DNA of 30,045 bases from Geobacter sp. UBA698. GTDB lineage: Bacteria; Desulfobacterota; Desulfuromonadia; Geobacterales; Pseudopelobacteraceae. How positions within the stretch are numbered: position 1 is the first letter of the stretch; the number at the start of each line of letters is the position of its first letter. Of the stretch, positions 7,258 through 15,232 are shown piece after piece. Made by a program: the position numbers and the translations under genes. Under the pieces are notes generated by a model. It searched no databases and had not been told where the DNA came from. It saw nothing but the letters and a program-made list of their open reading frames with translations. The DNA lies in assembly GCA_002298925.1 (NCBI GenBank), contig DBMM01000016.1, positions 10,814-40,858 on the forward strand, read 5' to 3'.

Positions 7258-7857
7258 ATGAAACGCATCTTCGCATCCATCGCCGCCGTCATCGCCCTGG
7301 CCCTGCCGCTGGTCGCCTCGGCATCCACCTGGAGCATCGATCCGGACCACTCCAACATCGGCTTCAAGGTCAAGCATCTGATGGTGTCCAACGTCAGGGG
7401 CGCTTTCGAAAAGCATACCGGGGTCGTTGACCTCAACGACCAGGACATTACCAAGTCAAAGGTGGAGGTCTCCATTGATACCAATTCCATCAACACCAGC
7501 GTCCAGAAGCGTGACGAACACCTGCGCAGCGCCGATTTTTTTGATGTGGCCAAATATCCGACCATGACCTTTGTCTCGAAAAAGGTGTCCAAGGCCGGCA
7601 AGGACAGGCTGAAAGTAACCGGTGATCTGACGCTGCACGGTGTTACCCGTCAGGTGGTGCTGGATGTGGAAGGGCCGTCCCAGGAGAGCAAGGACCCCTG
7701 GGGCAACTTCCGGCGCGGCGCTTCGGCCAGCACCAAGATCAACCGCAAGGATTTCGGCCTGGTCTGGAACAAGGCTCTCGAAACCGGCGGCGTTGTCGTT
7801 GGTGACGAGGTGATCATTACCCTGGAAATCGAGATGGTCAAAGCCCAGGCCAAGTAG
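7258..7857 (+). CDS. YceI-family periplasmic lipid-binding protein
   Basis: A 199-residue protein with a clear signal peptide (MKRIFASIAAVIALALPLVASA, cleavage about residue 22). The mature part starts STWSIDPDHSNIGFKVKHLM, the usual opening of the YceI beta-barrel. It also has the family segments RDEHLRSADFFDVAKYP and GDLTLHGVTRQV. YceI proteins bind polyisoprenoid or amide-type lipids in a lipocalin-like barrel in the periplasm; their exact roles are mostly unknown, with links to acid, osmotic or membrane stress. AGGAG lies 8 nt before ATG 7258. It is predicted to be repressed by the upstream MarR regulator through the box at 7201-7218. Confidence 0.93.
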   Translation: MKRIFASIAAVIALALPLVASASTWSIDPDHSNIGFKVKHLMVSNVRGAFEKHTGVVDLNDQDITKSKVEVSIDTNSINTSVQKRDEHLRSADFFDVAKYPTMTFVSKKVSKAGKDRLKVTGDLTLHGVTRQVVLDVEGPSQESKDPWGNFRRGASASTKINRKDFGLVWNKALETGGVVVGDEVIITLEIEMVKAQAK

Positions 7858-7935
7858 CGGCTGACTGTAGGCCAAAGAGCAGGGCGGGAAAAATTGCCAC
7901 CTTTGACCCAGATGGCAACTTCACCCGCCCCCCAG

Positions 7936-7960
7936 CCCCCTTCCGTAGAAAGGGAGGGGG
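7936..7960. repeat. GC-rich intergenic hairpin, likely dispersed repeat
   Basis: CCCCCTTCC and GGGAGGGGG pair over 9 positions (one G-U) around a 7-nt loop. It lies 78 nt after the yceI-like stop and has no T-run. Hairpins of this C-run/G-run form recur between genes in many bacterial genomes; whether this one is repeated in this genome cannot be seen from one copy. Confidence 0.45.
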
Positions 7961-7980
7961 AGCTAATTGCAAAATCCAAA

Positions 7981-8008
7981 TTGGACATGATTGAGTCTGT
8001 GCTATAAT
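7981..8008 (+). promoter_or_regulatory. Sigma-70 promoter for the gene at 8106
   Basis: TTGGAC at 7981-7986 and a perfect TATAAT at 8003-8008 are separated by 16 nt. Transcription would start near 8015, giving a leader of about 90 nt that holds the stem-loop at 8072-8093. Confidence 0.65.
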
Positions 8009-8071
8009 TACAAGTAAAATGGTGGCTGCAGGTCAAGGTGGTGTGGGTTGGAGCAGGAAGAGGTGCAAACG

Positions 8072-8093
8072 GGAGGGGGGCGCTGTCCCCTCC
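8072..8093 (+). promoter_or_regulatory. Leader stem-loop abutting the ribosome site of the 8106 gene
   Basis: GGAGGGG (8072-8078) pairs with CCCCTCC (8087-8093) around an 8-nt loop. The very next bases, GGGAGG (8094-8099), are the ribosome site. The pyrimidine arm is also complementary to that site, so it could mask it if the upstream arm were occupied. A regulatory role is inference. Confidence 0.4.
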
Positions 8094-8105
8094 GGGAGGT
8101 GCGTG

Positions 8106-8579
8106 ATGATCCCCAGCGATATCGATACCGTAATCGAACGTTATGCCAAGGACCGCAAGACCGGCTCGAAACAGGTTGCGCAGGAGCACTTTCTCACTTA
8201 CATCTATGTGGTTTTCGACGTGAACAATGCCGAATCGTTCATGAAGCGGACACGCGGCATGCTCTGCTACTATATCAACAGCATGTCGCTGTTTGAAAAC
8301 CCCTTCCGCGGTCCGCAGCCCTGCTGGCTGGTACTGATGGCGCTGGTCTTCGCTTTTTCCCTGTGCATGCTGGCCGATGACGATACCAGTCTGATCGGCT
8401 TTTTCATTGCAGCCGGGACGCTGGTCAACGGTGTCTCCCTCGGGCGCATCGTCTTCAGCAAGTGGCTTGACACCGGTGTCATGATCGCCATATACCGTGA
8501 GATCATCGATCTGATCGACAGTACCTTGACGGCGAATGCAACCCCGGTCGGGGCTGGGGGACCTTCTGACGTCGACTAG
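8106..8579 (+). CDS. Hypothetical two-helix membrane protein
   Basis: I do not recognise this family. It is a 157-residue protein with a polar N-terminal 70 residues (MIPSDIDTVIERYAKDRKTG onward), two hydrophobic helices at about 73-90 and 94-112, and an amphipathic C-terminal part (FSKWLDTGVMIAIYREIIDL) with a flexible Gly/Pro/Ala tail. There is no signal peptide. ATG 8106 is chosen because GGGAGG sits 6 nt upstream; the frame is open for another 29 codons but without a ribosome site. It has its own TATAAT promoter and is followed by a strong terminator, so it is a single-gene unit. Both ends of the protein would face the same side of the membrane. Confidence 0.75.
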   Translation: MIPSDIDTVIERYAKDRKTGSKQVAQEHFLTYIYVVFDVNNAESFMKRTRGMLCYYINSMSLFENPFRGPQPCWLVLMALVFAFSLCMLADDDTSLIGFFIAAGTLVNGVSLGRIVFSKWLDTGVMIAIYREIIDLIDSTLTANATPVGAGGPSDVD

Positions 8580-8608
8580 GTTCTGACTCAATTGCATGCT
8601 TCATTTCA

Positions 8609-8638
8609 AAAAAAGGCGCCCACAGGAGCGCCTTTTTT
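8609..8638. terminator. Bidirectional rho-independent terminator
   Basis: GGCGC and GCGCC extended by A6/T6 form an 11-bp stem with an 8-nt loop. It sits between the convergent 8106-8579 gene and the DsbC-like gene ending at 8667, with a T-run on each strand, so it can stop transcription from both sides. Confidence 0.88.
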
Positions 8639-8666
8639 CGTTTCATGGCTGCCGATGAGAACTGTT

Positions 8667-9152
8667 TTAGCGTCCCAAAGCCTCTTCGATTTTATTCAGA
8701 TCAAAACCCTCGATGATCCTGCCGTTGATAAAGAAGGTCGGCGTGGATGTCACCTTTGCCCTTTTGGCTATTTCCAGCTGTTCTGCCTGCAGCTTGACGC
8801 CTTTGGCGGAAACAGCGAATGCCGGAGAGCTGTCCAGCTTTCCGGACATGATCTCATGGTACGCCCTGGCCTTGTCGGTCTGGGACAGGATGAACTGGGC
8901 CTTGTCCCTGGCCTTGGGGTGGCGGGGGAGGGGAAAGAAAAAGACGTGGCGGGTCACATCACCGCGTTTGTCGAAATACAGGGAGGCCTTGCGGCAGAAG
9001 GGACAGTCAGGGTCGGTGAATTCCACCACGGTTTTGGGGCCGGAGCCGATCGTTACCGCCTTGCTGAAATCCAGGTCCGCAGCCAGGGCTGGAATGCCGA
9101 TGGAGAGAAGGGTTGCAATGATGAATGACACCAAAAGTGATTGAAATTTCAT
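8667..9152 (-). CDS. Periplasmic thioredoxin-fold protein, DsbC-like (CPFC)
   Basis: A 161-residue secreted thiol-disulfide protein. A signal peptide covers residues 1-24 (ending GIPALA). The active site is FTDPDCPFCRKAS with Cys50 and Cys53, and the cis-proline loop reads VTSTPTFFING, as in the catalytic domain of DsbC/DsbG. It lacks the N-terminal dimerisation domain of true DsbC, so it may act as a monomeric reductase, isomerase or oxidase in the periplasm. It is the last gene of a minus-strand run: ATG 9152 comes 2 nt after the stop of the REC-kinase gene, so translation is probably coupled. A bidirectional terminator follows. Fold confident; direction of its redox reaction not. Confidence 0.88.
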   Translation of the reverse strand: MKFQSLLVSFIIATLLSIGIPALAADLDFSKAVTIGSGPKTVVEFTDPDCPFCRKASLYFDKRGDVTRHVFFFPLPRHPKARDKAQFILSQTDKARAYHEIMSGKLDSSPAFAVSAKGVKLQAEQLEIAKRAKVTSTPTFFINGRIIEGFDLNKIEEALGR

Positions 9153-9154
9153 GG

Positions 9155-10348
9155 CTAAGGCTTCTTTGCAGTTGATTCCGGTTTCTGGCCCTCCTGGCAG
9201 GGGAGCAGGATGACGAATTCGCTGCCGGTGCCGAGCGTGCTTGAAACCCAGATGATACCACCGAGATGATTGACCGCCAGCTTGCAGTAGGCCAGCCCCA
9301 GGCCGGCACCACCATGGCCGCGGCCGCTGGGTTGCGATTGGGCGAAACGCTCAAAAATCCGTTCATGGTCCTCAGCCGGTATGCCCTCGCCGGTATCCTG
9401 GACAGTGATGCAGAGCAGTTGCTCCTGGTCGAACAGCTCTGGTCGCTGGGCGCTAGCGTAGGCGGGTGGGGACATGTCCGTTGCCGCTTTGCCGCTAATG
9501 ACACGGCAGGAGAGACGAACGACCCCATTCGGAGGAGTGAACTTGCAGGCGTTGCCCAGCAGGTTGGCGATGACCCTGGTGAGTGCGATCCGGTCAATGA
9601 ACATGGTCGGCAGGGATTGGTCCTGCTCAACGGTCAATGTGACCTCCTCGCGCTGTGCCAGCAGCGTGAACCTGTCGCGGATGGCCGTGATGATCTCCTG
9701 CAGGCTGCAGGGGCGCACGTTCATGGGCATGCGGCCCGCCTCGAAGCGGTGGATGTCCAGCAGGTTGTCAATCATGCCTACCACTTCATTGCAGCTGTCG
9801 ATGGCCGATTCCAGGTATTCCGCCTGCTCGCTGTTGACCGGTCCCAGGCGCCCCTCGCGCATGATGTCGATTGACCCGATTACCGCGGTGATCGGATTTT
9901 TCAGATCATGGGAGAGCATGGAGACGAAATCCTGCTTCTCCTGTTCCAGGCGCTGTTTGACCAGCAGGGTCTGGCGGTTGGCCAGGGCGCGCTCCACCCG
10001 CTGCAGCAGGTCGTTCATGTCGAACGGCTTGGCCACATAGTCCTGGGCGCCGGTCCGCATGCATTCCACGGCCAGGCTTTCGCTGCCGTGGGCCGTCATC
10101 ATGATCACCGCCACGTCACTGCCCGCTGCGCGCACCCTGTGAAGCACATCTACTCCGCTGATGCGCGGCATGCGTATGTCAAGCAGCACAAGTGAAAAAT
10201 CGTCGTTCATCAGCATGGCCAGGCCGGCCTCGCCGTCTCTGGCCCACTCGGTCAGGTAGCCGGACTCCTCGAGGTGCAGCTTGAGGATCGTGCCAATATC
10301 GGCCTCATCGTCGATGATCAAGATTTTTTCCTGGGTTTGCTCGTTCAT
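9155..10348 (-). CDS. Response regulator-histidine kinase hybrid (REC-HisKA-HATPase)
   Basis: A 397-residue cytoplasmic signalling protein with the receiver in front of the kinase. The REC domain is at 8-122: acidic pair in IIDDEAD, phospho-acceptor Asp57 in LLDIRMP, Lys107 in AKPFD. A short coiled linker leads to HisKA with His147 in MLSHDLKNPITAV, then the HATPase core with LLGNACKF (N box), DTGEGIP (G1) and GGAGLGLAYC (G2). There is no membrane segment or DNA-binding output, so it relays a signal from another kinase to another regulator. Its start overlaps the ispD stop by 4 nt (ATGA at 10345-10348), so it belongs to the GntR-selA-ispD transcript. The partner proteins are not identifiable. 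Confidence 0.93.
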   Translation of the reverse strand: MNEQTQEKILIIDDEADIGTILKLHLEESGYLTEWARDGEAGLAMLMNDDFSLVLLDIRMPRISGVDVLHRVRAAGSDVAVIMMTAHGSESLAVECMRTGAQDYVAKPFDMNDLLQRVERALANRQTLLVKQRLEQEKQDFVSMLSHDLKNPITAVIGSIDIMREGRLGPVNSEQAEYLESAIDSCNEVVGMIDNLLDIHRFEAGRMPMNVRPCSLQEIITAIRDRFTLLAQREEVTLTVEQDQSLPTMFIDRIALTRVIANLLGNACKFTPPNGVVRLSCRVISGKAATDMSPPAYASAQRPELFDQEQLLCITVQDTGEGIPAEDHERIFERFAQSQPSGRGHGGAGLGLAYCKLAVNHLGGIIWVSSTLGTGSEFVILLPCQEGQKPESTAKKP

Positions 10349-11061
10349 GCTCGATCCTCTTCAGCTGCTGACAGAAAGGCTTGCGCCAGGACCAGGTCCT
10401 CGGGCGTGGTGATCTTGATATTGCGATAGTCGCCCCGCACGATGCGCACGCGCCCACCCAGGCGTTCGACCAGAGAGGAGTCGTCCGTTCCGGTGAAGTT
10501 GTCGTCGGCTGCCGTGCAATGGGCCCGATGGATGATGTCGAAGCGGAACGACTGTGGCGTCTGGGCCTGCCAGAGGGTTTCCCGGTCCGGGGTGTCGATG
10601 ACATAACCGTCCCGGACAGTCTTGATGGTGTCCTTGGCCGGAACAGCCACCAAGGCACCGTCGCCGCTGCGGGCGACTTCAATGGATTCGCGCAGCAAGG
10701 CCGGAGCAAGGAACGGCCGGACCCCGTCATGGATCAGCACGACATCATCGGCAGCCGCGTGGCCCTGCAGGAAATTGAGCCCGTTCATGACCGAATTCTG
10801 ACGCTCCCTGCCCCCCGACACGATCTCCATAACCTTGCGGAAGCCGCCGGCTTCAACCACATGCTCCCGGCAGTAGGGGATCTCGTCGGCCGGAATCACC
10901 AGGCAGATGCCGGCAATCAGGGGGGATTGCTCGAAAACGGAGAGGGTGTGGGCCACGATGGCCCGGCCGCCCAGCTGCAGATACTGTTTGTTGATCGATG
11001 CCCCCATCCGTTTGCCCATGCCGGCCGCCGGGATCAGGGCAAAGGCCTTGCAGTCGTTCAT
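10345..11061 (-). CDS. ispD: 2-C-methyl-D-erythritol 4-phosphate cytidylyltransferase
   Basis: A 238-residue enzyme that transfers CMP from CTP to MEP in the non-mevalonate isoprenoid pathway. The nucleotide-binding start FALIPAAGMGKRMGASINKQ, the SGGRERQNSV stretch, HDGVRPF and the C-terminal TGTDDSSLVE and GDYRNIKITTPEDL segments are all typical. Many genomes have ispF next to ispD or fused to it; no ispF is seen here. The gene overlaps selA upstream by 4 nt and the REC-kinase gene downstream by 4 nt, so it is embedded in a translationally coupled run. Length and motifs are complete. Confidence 0.96.
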   Translation of the reverse strand: MNDCKAFALIPAAGMGKRMGASINKQYLQLGGRAIVAHTLSVFEQSPLIAGICLVIPADEIPYCREHVVEAGGFRKVMEIVSGGRERQNSVMNGLNFLQGHAAADDVVLIHDGVRPFLAPALLRESIEVARSGDGALVAVPAKDTIKTVRDGYVIDTPDRETLWQAQTPQSFRFDIIHRAHCTAADDNFTGTDDSSLVERLGGRVRIVRGDYRNIKITTPEDLVLAQAFLSAAEEDRA

Positions 11062-12470
11062 GTCTGCTCCGTTGCCGGCGCCGCAGCTGCTTCGGCCAGT
11101 GCTTCCGCCAGCTGGGGCAGGTCCTGGTCAAGCAGGGTGCGTACGTCAAGCAGAAAACGCTCGCGCTGGATGCGCCCGATCACCGCGGTGGTTGTCCGTC
11201 TCAGGGCGGATTCGATCTGTTGTGGAGTTAAGGCGTCTATTCTGACTTCGATCAGTGTGGTTTCCAGCTGGAGCAGCGGGAACGATCCGCCGCCGGCGCT
11301 GGACTCGCCCCGCTGTTTGAGCAATGTCACCGCAGGGTGCAATGACCGGCGCAGTCGGCGGATGATCTTGTCAGCCCGTTGGGAAAGCTCGCCGGCCGGG
11401 GTGGTCAGCATGCGCAGGGTGGGGATTTCCTTGAGCGCCTGGCGCTGATCGCGATAGAGCCGCAGGGTGGCTTCCAGGGCCGCCAGGGAAAGTTTGTCCA
11501 TGCGGAAGGCGCGCAACAGGGGGTGCTGTTTCATCGGTTCCAATAGTGCCCGCTTGCCGGCGATGATGCCGGCCTGGGGGCCTCCCAGCAGTTTGTCGCC
11601 GCTGAATGTAACCACATCGGCTCCGTCTTGCAGGTGCTGTCTGATGGTGGCTTCGCCGCAAATGCCGTAGGGAGATAGATCCAGCAGGCAGCCGCTGCCC
11701 GCATCCAGCATGACCGGAATACCGCTTGCTTGGCCCAGGGCGGCCAGTTCCCTGATGCTGGTCTCGGCGGTGAAGCCGACCACGGCAAAGTTGCTGGTAT
11801 GAACTTTAAGAAACAGGGCCGTGGCGTCGCAGACGGCTGTCTGGTAGTCGCGGGCATGGGTACGGTTGGTGGTGCCGACCTCCACTAGGGTTGCACCGCT
11901 CTGGCGCATGACATCCGGAATCCGGAAGGAACCGCCGATTTCCACCAGCTCCCCGCGGGAAACAACCACCTGGCGGTTGGCTGCCAGTGACGACAGGGCC
12001 AGCATGACCGCCGCGGCATTGTTGTTGACTGCCAGGGCCGCTTCGGCGCCGGTCAGCTCGCAGACCAATGCCTCCACATGGGAGTTGCGCCGGCCGCGCT
12101 GGCCGTTTTCCAGATTGTATTCCAGATTTGAATAGCGCGTTGTGACATTCATGATGGCCGTTTCGGCCGCGTCGGCCAGGGGCGAACGTCCCAGGTTGGT
12201 ATGAACCACAACGCCGGTGCCGTTGATGACCGCTCTCAGGCTGGGGGCCACCCGCTGGGACAGTTCCGCCAGGACCGAGGCGATCAGACTTTCCCGATCG
12301 AATGCCTGGTTTGACCCGCCCTGCCTGAGGCGATCCCTGAGGGCATCCAGAGCATGGCGCACGGCCTTGAGAACCTCGGGCCGCGACTGTTTCGCCAGCA
12401 GGGGTGCAATCTCGGGCCACTCCAGTATCCGGTCGACCTTGGGGATGTTTTTGAAGATCTCTCTGCTCAC
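11058..12470 (-). CDS. selA: L-seryl-tRNA(Sec) selenium transferase
   Basis: A 470-residue PLP enzyme that converts Ser-tRNA(Sec) to Sec-tRNA(Sec) with selenophosphate. The N-terminal tRNA-binding domain begins MSREIFKNIPKVDRILEWPE. The core has NGTGVVVHTNLGRSPL (83-98), SNLEYNLENGQRGRR (114-128), and the PLP lysine at about 293 in TFSGDKLLGGPQAG. Length is normal. The presence of selA means that the organism probably makes selenoproteins; no selB, selD or tRNA-Sec is in this window, whereas selB often neighbours selA. The start lies 8 nt after the GntR stop and the end overlaps ispD by 4 nt. No selenocysteine TGA is evident in the genes of this window. Confidence 0.96.
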   Translation of the reverse strand: MSREIFKNIPKVDRILEWPEIAPLLAKQSRPEVLKAVRHALDALRDRLRQGGSNQAFDRESLIASVLAELSQRVAPSLRAVINGTGVVVHTNLGRSPLADAAETAIMNVTTRYSNLEYNLENGQRGRRNSHVEALVCELTGAEAALAVNNNAAAVMLALSSLAANRQVVVSRGELVEIGGSFRIPDVMRQSGATLVEVGTTNRTHARDYQTAVCDATALFLKVHTSNFAVVGFTAETSIRELAALGQASGIPVMLDAGSGCLLDLSPYGICGEATIRQHLQDGADVVTFSGDKLLGGPQAGIIAGKRALLEPMKQHPLLRAFRMDKLSLAALEATLRLYRDQRQALKEIPTLRMLTTPAGELSQRADKIIRRLRRSLHPAVTLLKQRGESSAGGGSFPLLQLETTLIEVRIDALTPQQIESALRRTTTAVIGRIQRERFLLDVRTLLDQDLPQLAEALAEAAAAPATEQT

Positions 12471-12478
12471 CGGCTGAC

Positions 12479-13168
12479 CTAGATATCCATCTGAAGCTCG
12501 TCGGACTGGGAGGTCTCAGTGCGGCCGTCCATCAGTACCCGGCCGCCGTATTCGGCATTTTTACGGACCAGGCTTTCGGCTGCTTCGGCATCCCGTTTGC
12601 GAAAGGCTTCGATAATTTTTTCATGCTCCTTGACCGAGATCATCATGCGGCCGGGCAGGCTGAGCGATGTCAGCCGCAGGCGCTGGAAGCGGTTCAACAC
12701 GTTGGTGATCAGTTCCCGCAGTTTTTCGTTGCTGGCGGCCTTGATGAACAGGTCATGGAAGTCGTTGTGGATCTTGAAAAAATTCTTGATGTCATTGTGG
12801 CTGGCCAGTTCGCTCAGTCGGTCGTTGATGGCCTGAAGCCGATTCAACTCTTTTTCGGTCAGCTTCTCGCAGGCCCGCCGGGCGGCATACCCCTCCAGGA
12901 TGCTCTTGACGGCGTAAAAATCCTCCACATCCTTCTGGCTGAACTCGCTGACCACGGCACCGCGCCGGGGGATGACCGTCAGATACCCTTCCGACTCCAG
13001 CTGGCGGAACGCTTCGCGGATCGGGGTGCGGCTGATGCCGTAGCGCTCGGCCAGTTCCGGCTCCGACACCCGGCTGCCGGCCTTGAGTGAGCCGGAAATG
13101 ATGGCATCCCGGATGTTTTCGAGGATCTTTTCACGCAGTGTAAGGTGTTTTTCCATCGGCTTTTTCAT
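12479..13168 (-). CDS. GntR-family regulator, FadR/FCD subfamily
   Basis: A 229-residue regulator. The N-terminal winged helix has the GntR marks LREKILENIRDAIISG, GSRVSEPELAERYGISRTPI and REAFRQLESEGYL. The C-terminal all-helical FCD ligand-binding domain carries EGYAARRACEKL, HNDFHDLFIKAA and a late His in SVKEHEKIIEAF; Asp and His residues in such positions bind a metal that holds an organic-acid ligand in many members. ATG 13168 is chosen with GGAG 10 nt upstream over an in-frame TTG three codons earlier. Its promoter (13199-13226) contains the palindrome TGTATACA, a fair match to the FCD-type operator, suggesting self-repression. It leads the run selA-ispD-kinase-DsbC-like. The effector is unknown. 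Confidence 0.92.
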   Translation of the reverse strand: MKKPMEKHLTLREKILENIRDAIISGSLKAGSRVSEPELAERYGISRTPIREAFRQLESEGYLTVIPRRGAVVSEFSQKDVEDFYAVKSILEGYAARRACEKLTEKELNRLQAINDRLSELASHNDIKNFFKIHNDFHDLFIKAASNEKLRELITNVLNRFQRLRLTSLSLPGRMMISVKEHEKIIEAFRKRDAEAAESLVRKNAEYGGRVLMDGRTETSQSDELQMDI

Positions 13169-13198
13169 GTCAATCAAACTCCAGTTTGAATTTGCCTT

Positions 13199-13226
13199 AT
13201 TGTATACAGTATGCAGCGTTTGTCAA
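13199..13226 (-). promoter_or_regulatory. Sigma-70 promoter of the GntR-led operon
   Basis: On the minus strand TTGACA (13226-13221) and TACAAT (13204-13199) are separated by 16 nt. Transcription would start near 13192, about 24 nt before ATG 13168. The -10 overlaps the palindrome at 13201-13208. Confidence 0.7.
13201..13208. promoter_or_regulatory. Candidate GntR/FCD operator
   Basis: TGTATACA is a perfect palindrome matching the GT-N(0-2)-AC core typical of FadR-subfamily operators. It lies over the -10 of the regulator's own promoter, consistent with autorepression. Confidence 0.5.
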
Positions 13227-13394
13227 CTTCAACCTACTTAACTGGGCGTGTTTTATCTGCAAAATCAGCAGCGCTCACGATCTGCTTTTCAGGCGGGGGG
13301 GTAATTTCGCTTGCGAAGGTCTTAAGGGCAGAAACAATCACCCCTTGAATTTTAGCGCTTCAGCAGTTACTCTGAACGGCATTCGAGGCAACCC

Positions 13395-14447
13395 ATGGAT
13401 CCGGTCCGGCATCTTAAAATATCAATGACAGTTCTGCTGCTACTGGTCACGGCCGGCACTGCCGGTTACATGGCTATCGAGCAGTGGCGCTTTATTGACG
13501 CGCTCTACATGACGGTCATCACCCTGGGGACCGTTGGTTTCAAAGAGGTCCACGACCTGTCCGATGTCGGCAAGGTCTTCACCATGATCCTGATCGTGGT
13601 GGGCGTCAGCGTACTGGGTTACATCGTGGGCAGTCTGGCCCAGATCATGTTCGAGGGGCAGATTCAACGTGTGATGGGGAGGATGAAAGTGGAAAAGATG
13701 ATCGAAAAGCTCAGCGATCACTACATCATCTGCGGCTTCGGCCGGATCGGTTCGCTGATCTGCAAGGAGTTCAAGGCCAACCACCTGCCCTTTGTGGTGG
13801 TGGAGAAATCCGCCGAAACCGCCGAAAAGCTGGACGAGGAGGGCTACCTGCACATGAAGGGTGATGCCACCCTGGATGAGACCCTGCTCAAGGCCGGCAT
13901 CAAGAAAGCCAAGGGGCTGATTTCGGTGGTTACCTCCGACACGGAGAACGTCTATATCACTCTGACCGCCCGCGGCCTCAACCCGGATCTCTACATACTG
14001 GCCCGTTCCGGCGAAGAGGGCTCGGACATCAAGCTCAAGCGGGCCGGCGCCAACAAGGTGGTTTCTCCCTATATCATCGGCGGCACCAGGATGGCCCAGT
14101 CGATTCTGCGTCCCAACGTGGTCGATTTTATCGAGATCGCCACCGGCAGCGATCACCTCGATCTGCAGATGGAGGAGATCACCATCCCCGACCACTCGGC
14201 CTTTGCCGGTGAGACCCTGGTCAGTTCCGGTTTTCGCAAGGAGACCGGCGTGATTATCATCGGCATCAAGAAATCCCACGGCAAGATGGTCTTTAATCCC
14301 CATTCCCAGGCCAAGATCGAAGGGGGCGACACCCTGATCGTGCTGGGTGAGCCGTCGGCCATCATCAAGCTGGATGACCTGGTGGCGCGTCCGATCACGG
14401 ACAGTGTCATCAAACAACACAGAAAAGAGCACCATCCCCATGAATAG
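13395..14447 (+). CDS. K+ channel/TrkA-N (RCK) domain protein with atypical filter
   Basis: A 350-residue potassium channel of the two-helix-plus-RCK type, like MthK. Helix 1 is at 11-28, a pore helix and filter at 37-50, helix 2 at 60-85. The filter reads TLGTVGFKEVHDL (43-55): TVGF is followed by Lys-Glu where most channels have TVGYGD. The RCK N-lobe starts at 109 with the Rossmann motif IICGFGRIGS and an acidic strand end VVEKSAE; a TrkA-C domain occupies about 255-330. The acidic residue after strand 2 favours NAD(H) or nucleotide binding. ATG 13395 has GAGG 6 nt upstream. The stop overlaps the next gene by 8 nt, so the two are probably coupled. The His-rich C-terminus HRKEHHPHE is notable. 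Confidence 0.9.
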   Translation: MDPVRHLKISMTVLLLLVTAGTAGYMAIEQWRFIDALYMTVITLGTVGFKEVHDLSDVGKVFTMILIVVGVSVLGYIVGSLAQIMFEGQIQRVMGRMKVEKMIEKLSDHYIICGFGRIGSLICKEFKANHLPFVVVEKSAETAEKLDEEGYLHMKGDATLDETLLKAGIKKAKGLISVVTSDTENVYITLTARGLNPDLYILARSGEEGSDIKLKRAGANKVVSPYIIGGTRMAQSILRPNVVDFIEIATGSDHLDLQMEEITIPDHSAFAGETLVSSGFRKETGVIIIGIKKSHGKMVFNPHSQAKIEGGDTLIVLGEPSAIIKLDDLVARPITDSVIKQHRKEHHPHE

Positions 14448-15216
14448 CCGTCTGCACGCCCATGTACCCTATCTGCGCCTCTCCGAGAGCCTGGAATACA
14501 TCCTGGAAAATCGCATCAACCCGGAACTGTTTTTTTCGGCCGAAGCCCTGGATAGCTTCATCTGCGAAAAAATGACCGCCCAGGCCCGGCTGCTGCACGG
14601 GACCGGACTGGCCACCACCATCCACGCGCCGTTTCTGGATCTGAATCCGGGCGCTCTGGACGGCACCATCCGTGACGCGACCCGCAAGCGTTTCCAGCAG
14701 CTGTTTCAGGCCGCCGCCATACTCAAGCCGCGGGTGATCGTCTTTCATCCCGGTTACGATGAGCTGCGCTACGGCGACAGCCGCATGGCCTGGCTGAAGA
14801 ACAGCATCGCCTTCTGGCGCGAGTTTCTGCCCTGTGCCAAAGAAATCGGCTGCATCATCGCCGTGGAGAATATCTTCGAAAAGGAGCCGTCCACCCTGCG
14901 CGGGTTGCTGGAGGCGGTCGATGATCCCAGCTTCCGCCACTGTTTCGATGTGGGACACTGGAACATGTTCACAACCGTCACCATGGAGGAATGGTTTGCG
15001 GAACTGGGCCCCTACATTGCCGAACTGCATATCCATGACAACCACGGCAAGGCTGACGAACATCTGCCGCTGGGCGAGGGGCTGATCGATTTCGAGCAGC
15101 TCTTCCGCCTGGTGTCCCGCTATGCCCCGCGGGCGGTCATGACCATCGAGGCCCACACCAGGGAACGTCTGGAGCGGGCGCTGACCAATGTTGAAAAGTA
15201 TCTTCAAACCCAATAA
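14440..15216 (+). CDS. Sugar phosphate isomerase/epimerase-like TIM barrel (AP endonuclease 2 family)
   Basis: A 258-residue protein of the xylose isomerase-like TIM-barrel fold. Metal-ligand segments are in the expected order: ATTIHAPFLD (58-67), VFHPGY (101-106), AVENIFE with Glu143, CFDVGHWN with Asp170 and His173, ELHIHDNHG with His199 and His202, LGEG (211-214) and MTIEAHT with Glu237. Members include sugar epimerases, inosose-pathway enzymes and endonuclease IV; the sequence does not decide among these, and the absence of other DNA-repair genes makes a sugar or metabolite enzyme more likely. ATG 14440 lies 8 nt inside the end of the channel gene. The galE-like gene follows 16 nt after its stop, so this is one transcript. 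Confidence 0.85.
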   Translation: MNSRLHAHVPYLRLSESLEYILENRINPELFFSAEALDSFICEKMTAQARLLHGTGLATTIHAPFLDLNPGALDGTIRDATRKRFQQLFQAAAILKPRVIVFHPGYDELRYGDSRMAWLKNSIAFWREFLPCAKEIGCIIAVENIFEKEPSTLRGLLEAVDDPSFRHCFDVGHWNMFTTVTMEEWFAELGPYIAELHIHDNHGKADEHLPLGEGLIDFEQLFRLVSRYAPRAVMTIEAHTRERLERALTNVEKYLQTQ

Positions 15217-15232
15217 TTCAAAAGGAAGACCA

